This document shows, in pieces, positions 5,121-7,408 of a stretch of 7,408 nucleotides of DNA. Positions within the stretch are counted from its first letter, which is position 1, and every line of letters starts with the position of its first letter. The notes under the pieces were generated by a model, which saw only the letters and a list, made by a program, of their open reading frames with translations, did not search any database and had not been told where the DNA came from. The stretch is from assembly GCA_964548055.1 (NCBI GenBank), contig CAZJPS010000060.1, positions 1-7,408 of the forward strand. Reading direction: 5' to 3'. This DNA is from CAZJPS01 sp964548055 (lineage in GTDB: Bacteria; Patescibacteriota; Gracilibacteria; Peribacterales; Peribacteraceae). Both the position numbers and the translations under genes were made by a program.

Positions 5121-6113
5121 ATGCCCCGCACGAAAGTCGCTCTCCTCTACGTCGGCGGATCCATTGGGATGGTCGTGAATCAAAAAACTGGGCGCATCGA
5201 GCCTATGGAATCGCTCGGCGTTATTCATAAGGCTATTCCCGATATGCAGAAGGAAGTATCGCTAGAATTTTTTTCTATCGATAACGTGGGGTCTTCCGAA
5301 GTCATGCCGCACCACTGGGTGGATATTGCAAAAAAAATCGAATCGATCTACGAAGATTTTGAAGGATTTGTAGTGGTGCACGGAACGAACACGATGACAT
5401 ACACAGCAGCTGCACTCAGCTTCGCGCTGCAAAATTTACGCAAGCCGGTCATCCTCACGGGTGCTTTGCTGCCCATCAATGATATTGCCGGAGATGGCCG
5501 CATGAATTTGATTTTTGCTATTAGGGCAGCTCAATTAGATATTGCAGAAGTGTGTGTTGTGCTTGGTCCTCGTGTTTTACGTGGCACGCGTGCAAAAAAA
5601 GTGGATGAATCCATTTTACAAACATTCGATAGTCCACGCTTTCCGGCCCTTGCGGACTTTTCTGTAGATGTACATCTGCATCCATGGCGAACTGTTCGCC
5701 GAAAAAGGACACTCATCAGTAAACCTGAATTTGATCCTAATGTAATCGTGCTCACACTTACACCAGCACTGCCACAATCGTACCTAGATCACATACTCTC
5801 GTTGAAGCCTCACGGCATTGTGATGAGAGCGTATGGAGCAGGAATGCTTTCGGAACAAATTTTCCCCTTTCTTCGCGAGCTAAAAAAATTGAATATTCCT
5901 GTCGTCATTACGTCTCAAACGTTACGCGGGGCAATAGATCTTCATCGTTACAGAAAGCAGCTTACGCTCGAAGAGCTTGGAATTATTTCTGGGAAGAATA
6001 TGAGCTTTGAATGTGCGTACATAAAATTGATGTGGGCTCTCACCCAAGCCACCACTCCTCTGCGTCTTCGGGAATTAATGGAACGGAGTTTGGTTGGGGA
6101 ACTAGACGATTAA
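5121..6113 (+). CDS. ansA: L-asparaginase, cytoplasmic type I (AnsA-like), with altered active-site residues
   Basis: The family hydrolyses L-asparagine to aspartate and ammonia. The 330 residues have no signal peptide and align from end to end with what I know of the E. coli AnsA sequence. YVGGSIGMV (10-18) is the first active-site loop, GFVVVHGTNTMTYTAAALSF (82-101) the second, ILTGALLPI follows, RGTRAKKVD (154-162) carries the catalytic Lys160, and the end ELMERSLVGELDD matches the family tail. Two key positions differ from the rule. The nucleophile Thr of GGTIG is Ser14, and the substrate-binding Asp of HGTDTM is Asn90. The enzyme may keep activity, prefer another substrate, or act differently, and the sequence cannot decide. 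A fused or separate Glu-tRNA amidotransferase partner (GatE) is not seen, so GatD is unlikely. The message is probably leaderless. Confidence 0.9.
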   Translation: MPRTKVALLYVGGSIGMVVNQKTGRIEPMESLGVIHKAIPDMQKEVSLEFFSIDNVGSSEVMPHHWVDIAKKIESIYEDFEGFVVVHGTNTMTYTAAALSFALQNLRKPVILTGALLPINDIAGDGRMNLIFAIRAAQLDIAEVCVVLGPRVLRGTRAKKVDESILQTFDSPRFPALADFSVDVHLHPWRTVRRKRTLISKPEFDPNVIVLTLTPALPQSYLDHILSLKPHGIVMRAYGAGMLSEQIFPFLRELKKLNIPVVITSQTLRGAIDLHRYRKQLTLEELGIISGKNMSFECAYIKLMWALTQATTPLRLRELMERSLVGELDD

Positions 6114-6349
6114 TTGTTGTTATTTTTTTCTTGCAATAATAAACGCCGAAAAATTTCTTTTTGTACTGTGAACGGTTTGGAATTGGGTGGGTCCAACCAT
6201 TCAATGTCACGCCTGCGAATACGCTGCAGTTCGTCGTCTGGACTTTCATCATTAAAGTGTTCTGTGCTCATAGGCGCACATTGTAATGAATCTATTGCGT
6301 TTGCAAGTAGTTCTTCTGCAAGATTGCTTTTTTGTTTATTGGAAGCCAA
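6110..6349 (-). CDS. Small hypothetical protein, 79 residues
   Basis: TTG 6349 to TAA 6110, with GCTGGA just in front of the TTG. It is hydrophilic, with an acidic middle (NDESPDDELQ), then RIRRRDIEWLDPP and an Asn-rich end. No known domain is visible. It follows the 49-residue ORF after 9 bases and in the same frame, so a TAA is all that separates the two. Its stop overlaps the asparaginase stop on the other strand (TTAA), a tight convergent end. Confidence 0.55.
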   Translation of the reverse strand: MASNKQKSNLAEELLANAIDSLQCAPMSTEHFNDESPDDELQRIRRRDIEWLDPPNSKPFTVQKEIFRRLLLQEKNNNN

Positions 6350-6358
6350 ATTCCAGCT

Positions 6359-6508
6359 TTATTCTTGCTCTTTTTCTTCCTTTTCACTCTTTTCGAGCAT
6401 TGTTTTTCCAATGATGGAACTTATAGCTGCACCAATAATGGCTCCTGCAATCACTTTTTCTGCCGTTCTTCGTATCATTGTTTTCTTGCGTCGCTTAAAG
6501 GGCCACAT
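6359..6508 (-). CDS. Small membrane protein, 49 residues
   Basis: ATG 6508 to TAA 6359. The basic N-terminus MWPFKRRKKTMIRR is followed by one hydrophobic, Gly/Ala-rich helix (VIAGAIIGAAISSIIG, about residues 19-34) and a very acidic/basic tail (EKSEKEEKEQE). The charge pattern suggests the N-terminus stays in the cytoplasm. The small residues spaced like a glycine zipper suggest helix packing. Function is unknown. A near-leaderless promoter lies in front, and the 79-residue ORF follows in the same frame. Confidence 0.6.
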   Translation of the reverse strand: MWPFKRRKKTMIRRTAEKVIAGAIIGAAISSIIGKTMLEKSEKEEKEQE

Positions 6509-6517
6509 ACGGGGTGG

Positions 6518-6523
6518 AGTATA
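6518..6523 (-). promoter_or_regulatory. Extended -10 promoter for the two small ORFs
   Basis: On the minus strand TGATATACT combines an upstream TG with the -10 box TATACT (6518-6523), 9 bases before ATG 6508. No good -35 box is seen. The transcript would have a leader of about 2-3 bases. Confidence 0.5.
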
Positions 6524-6563
6524 TCAGAACTGAAGGGCTGGTGGGGTAAAAAGTAGATTTAAG

Positions 6564-6699
6564 AAAATCCCAACGGACGAAATCCCAAATCCCAAGAACC
6601 AAATCCCAACAATGGGAGTTATTCTAATTTTTGGATATTTGTCATAGGACGAAAAACAAAACCTGAAGCAAAAAATCATTGTATTGGGATTTGGGATTT
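6564..6699. repeat. Cluster of AAATCCC repeats with a 16-base perfect inverted repeat
   Basis: AAATCCC occurs at 6564, 6580, 6587 and 6601, and its complement at 6686 and 6693. AAATCCCAAATCCCAA (6580-6595) is the perfect complement of 6684-6699. The cluster fills the otherwise gene-free gap 6530-6706, downstream of the phosphohexomutase gene. With an 88-base spacer and no T-run it is not a classical terminator. Confidence 0.75.
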
Positions 6700-6706
6700 G
6701 CTCCCG

Positions 6707-7408
6707 TTACATTGTTACTTCTGAATACCCTTTCAAATGTTCTAACACCACCCCCTCCATCTCTTTCAATTTCCCTTCACTTCTCGCTTCCATACAAATA
6801 GAAAGGCATGGGCTTGTGTTACTTTGACGAATCCCTGCCCACGCTCCTTCTCCAAAATCGATGCGTGCTCCATCCAGCGTATTCACTGGATACGACTGTG
6901 CAAAATGTGCGGTGATGGACTCAATCACTTTTGTTTTTGCAGAATCTTCGCAGTGAGGGCGAAGCTCATGTGCTTGATACACTTTTGGGAAGTTGCTCAT
7001 AAGTTCAGATACAGTCTTTCCACTCTTCGAAACAATTCTGAGAATATGGAGAGCAGCAACAAGGGCGTCATCAAACCCGTAGTATCCTTCGCCGCAAAAA
7101 AAGTGGCCTGATTGTTCACCTCCAAGCAGCGCATGTTCTTCTCGCATGGCATGTTCTACATAAGAATGTCCCACCTTGCACATCACCGGCCTCCCTCCCC
7201 ATTGAGTAATTTCTGTGTTCAGAGTTTCAGAGTTACTGACAGTAAAAATGACGGGTGCGCCTTTATGTCGAGAAAGGTGATCCTGAGCTAAAAGGAGCAG
7301 AATTTCATCGGCACTTCGTATCTCTCCTTTCTCATTCACCAGTCCCACTCTGTCGCCATCACCATCAAATGCAAAACCGATGGAGGCCTTTTTTGCCTTC
7401 ACTTCTTT
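6707..7408 (-). CDS. Phosphomannomutase / phosphoglucomutase family, C-terminal half
   Basis: The frame enters from the right edge and ends at TAA 6707, giving 233 residues of a protein usually about 450 long. The family interconverts hexose 1- and 6-phosphates for cell-envelope sugar synthesis. The visible residues start just before the metal-binding loop FAFDGDGDRVG (about 12-22). Then come the sugar-binding loop GGEQSGH, the YYGFDDAL segment, and the phosphate-binding loop RQSNTSP in the last domain. The active-site Ser loop lies outside the window. Whether it prefers mannose or glucose phosphates cannot be told from this half. Reading simply continues past the GTG at 7402, which is not a real start. 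Confidence 0.93.
   Translation of the reverse strand, partial: KEVKAKKASIGFAFDGDGDRVGLVNEKGEIRSADEILLLLAQDHLSRHKGAPVIFTVSNSETLNTEITQWGGRPVMCKVGHSYVEHAMREEHALLGGEQSGHFFCGEGYYGFDDALVAALHILRIVSKSGKTVSELMSNFPKVYQAHELRPHCEDSAKTKVIESITAHFAQSYPVNTLDGARIDFGEGAWAGIRQSNTSPCLSICMEARSEGKLKEMEGVVLEHLKGYSEVTM

Noticed and set aside
4959..5228. Minus-strand ORF with GDKGGKGDKGDKG, resembling collagen
   Set aside because: It is the translation of the GGGACAAAG inverted repeat and overlaps the RNA terminator and the asparaginase start.

Overview
The window looks like a piece of a small-genome bacterium, most plausibly a Candidate Phyla Radiation (Patescibacteria) lineage. This is an inference from several signs: short tightly packed genes, genes with no clear Shine-Dalgarno site, three genes whose -10 box TATAAT sits exactly 6 bases before the ATG (leaderless transcription), a secreted cysteine-rich repeat protein, and many small unknown proteins beside a few core genes. 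The genetic code is the standard bacterial one. The long genes have no in-frame TGA and encode Gly with GGN codons.

Layout. Bases 1-548 (minus) hold the 5' part of a membrane-anchored coiled-coil protein that leaves the window. Bases 550-1783 hold module A on the minus strand: a promoter, an unknown 304-residue gene, a 53-codon ORF two bases after it, and copies of a short direct repeat. Bases 1799-1966 are a broken copy of the 3' end of the guanylate kinase gene. Overlapping it on the plus strand is a gene for a secreted protein with seven four-cysteine repeats (to 2863). Bases 2881-3864 hold module B on the minus strand with the same plan as module A: promoter, unknown 236-residue gene, 50-codon ORF, and repeat copies. 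The intact gmk follows at 3887-4468.

From 4531 to 5007 there is a strong plus-strand promoter, about 440 bases with many nested helices, and a good terminator. I read this as a structured non-coding RNA that I cannot assign to a family. A long imperfect inverted repeat (5017-5108) precedes a leaderless L-asparaginase gene (5121-6113), which carries two unusual active-site substitutions. Two small minus-strand ORFs (6110-6508) meet it stop to stop. After a block of inverted AAATCCC repeats comes the 3' half of a phosphomannomutase/phosphoglucomutase gene (6707-7408), which runs off the right edge.

The core genes (gmk, asparaginase, phosphohexomutase) are ordinary metabolism. The interesting part is 550-4060. 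Each accessory module begins just after a gmk 3' end, one intact and one a remnant. The two ends share 65 identical bases and then diverge sharply. This suggests insertion of DNA at the gmk 3' end, or a duplication there. Inside each module the small ORF starts in one copy of a direct repeat and is followed by another copy in the same reading frame. No integrase or recombinase is visible in the window.
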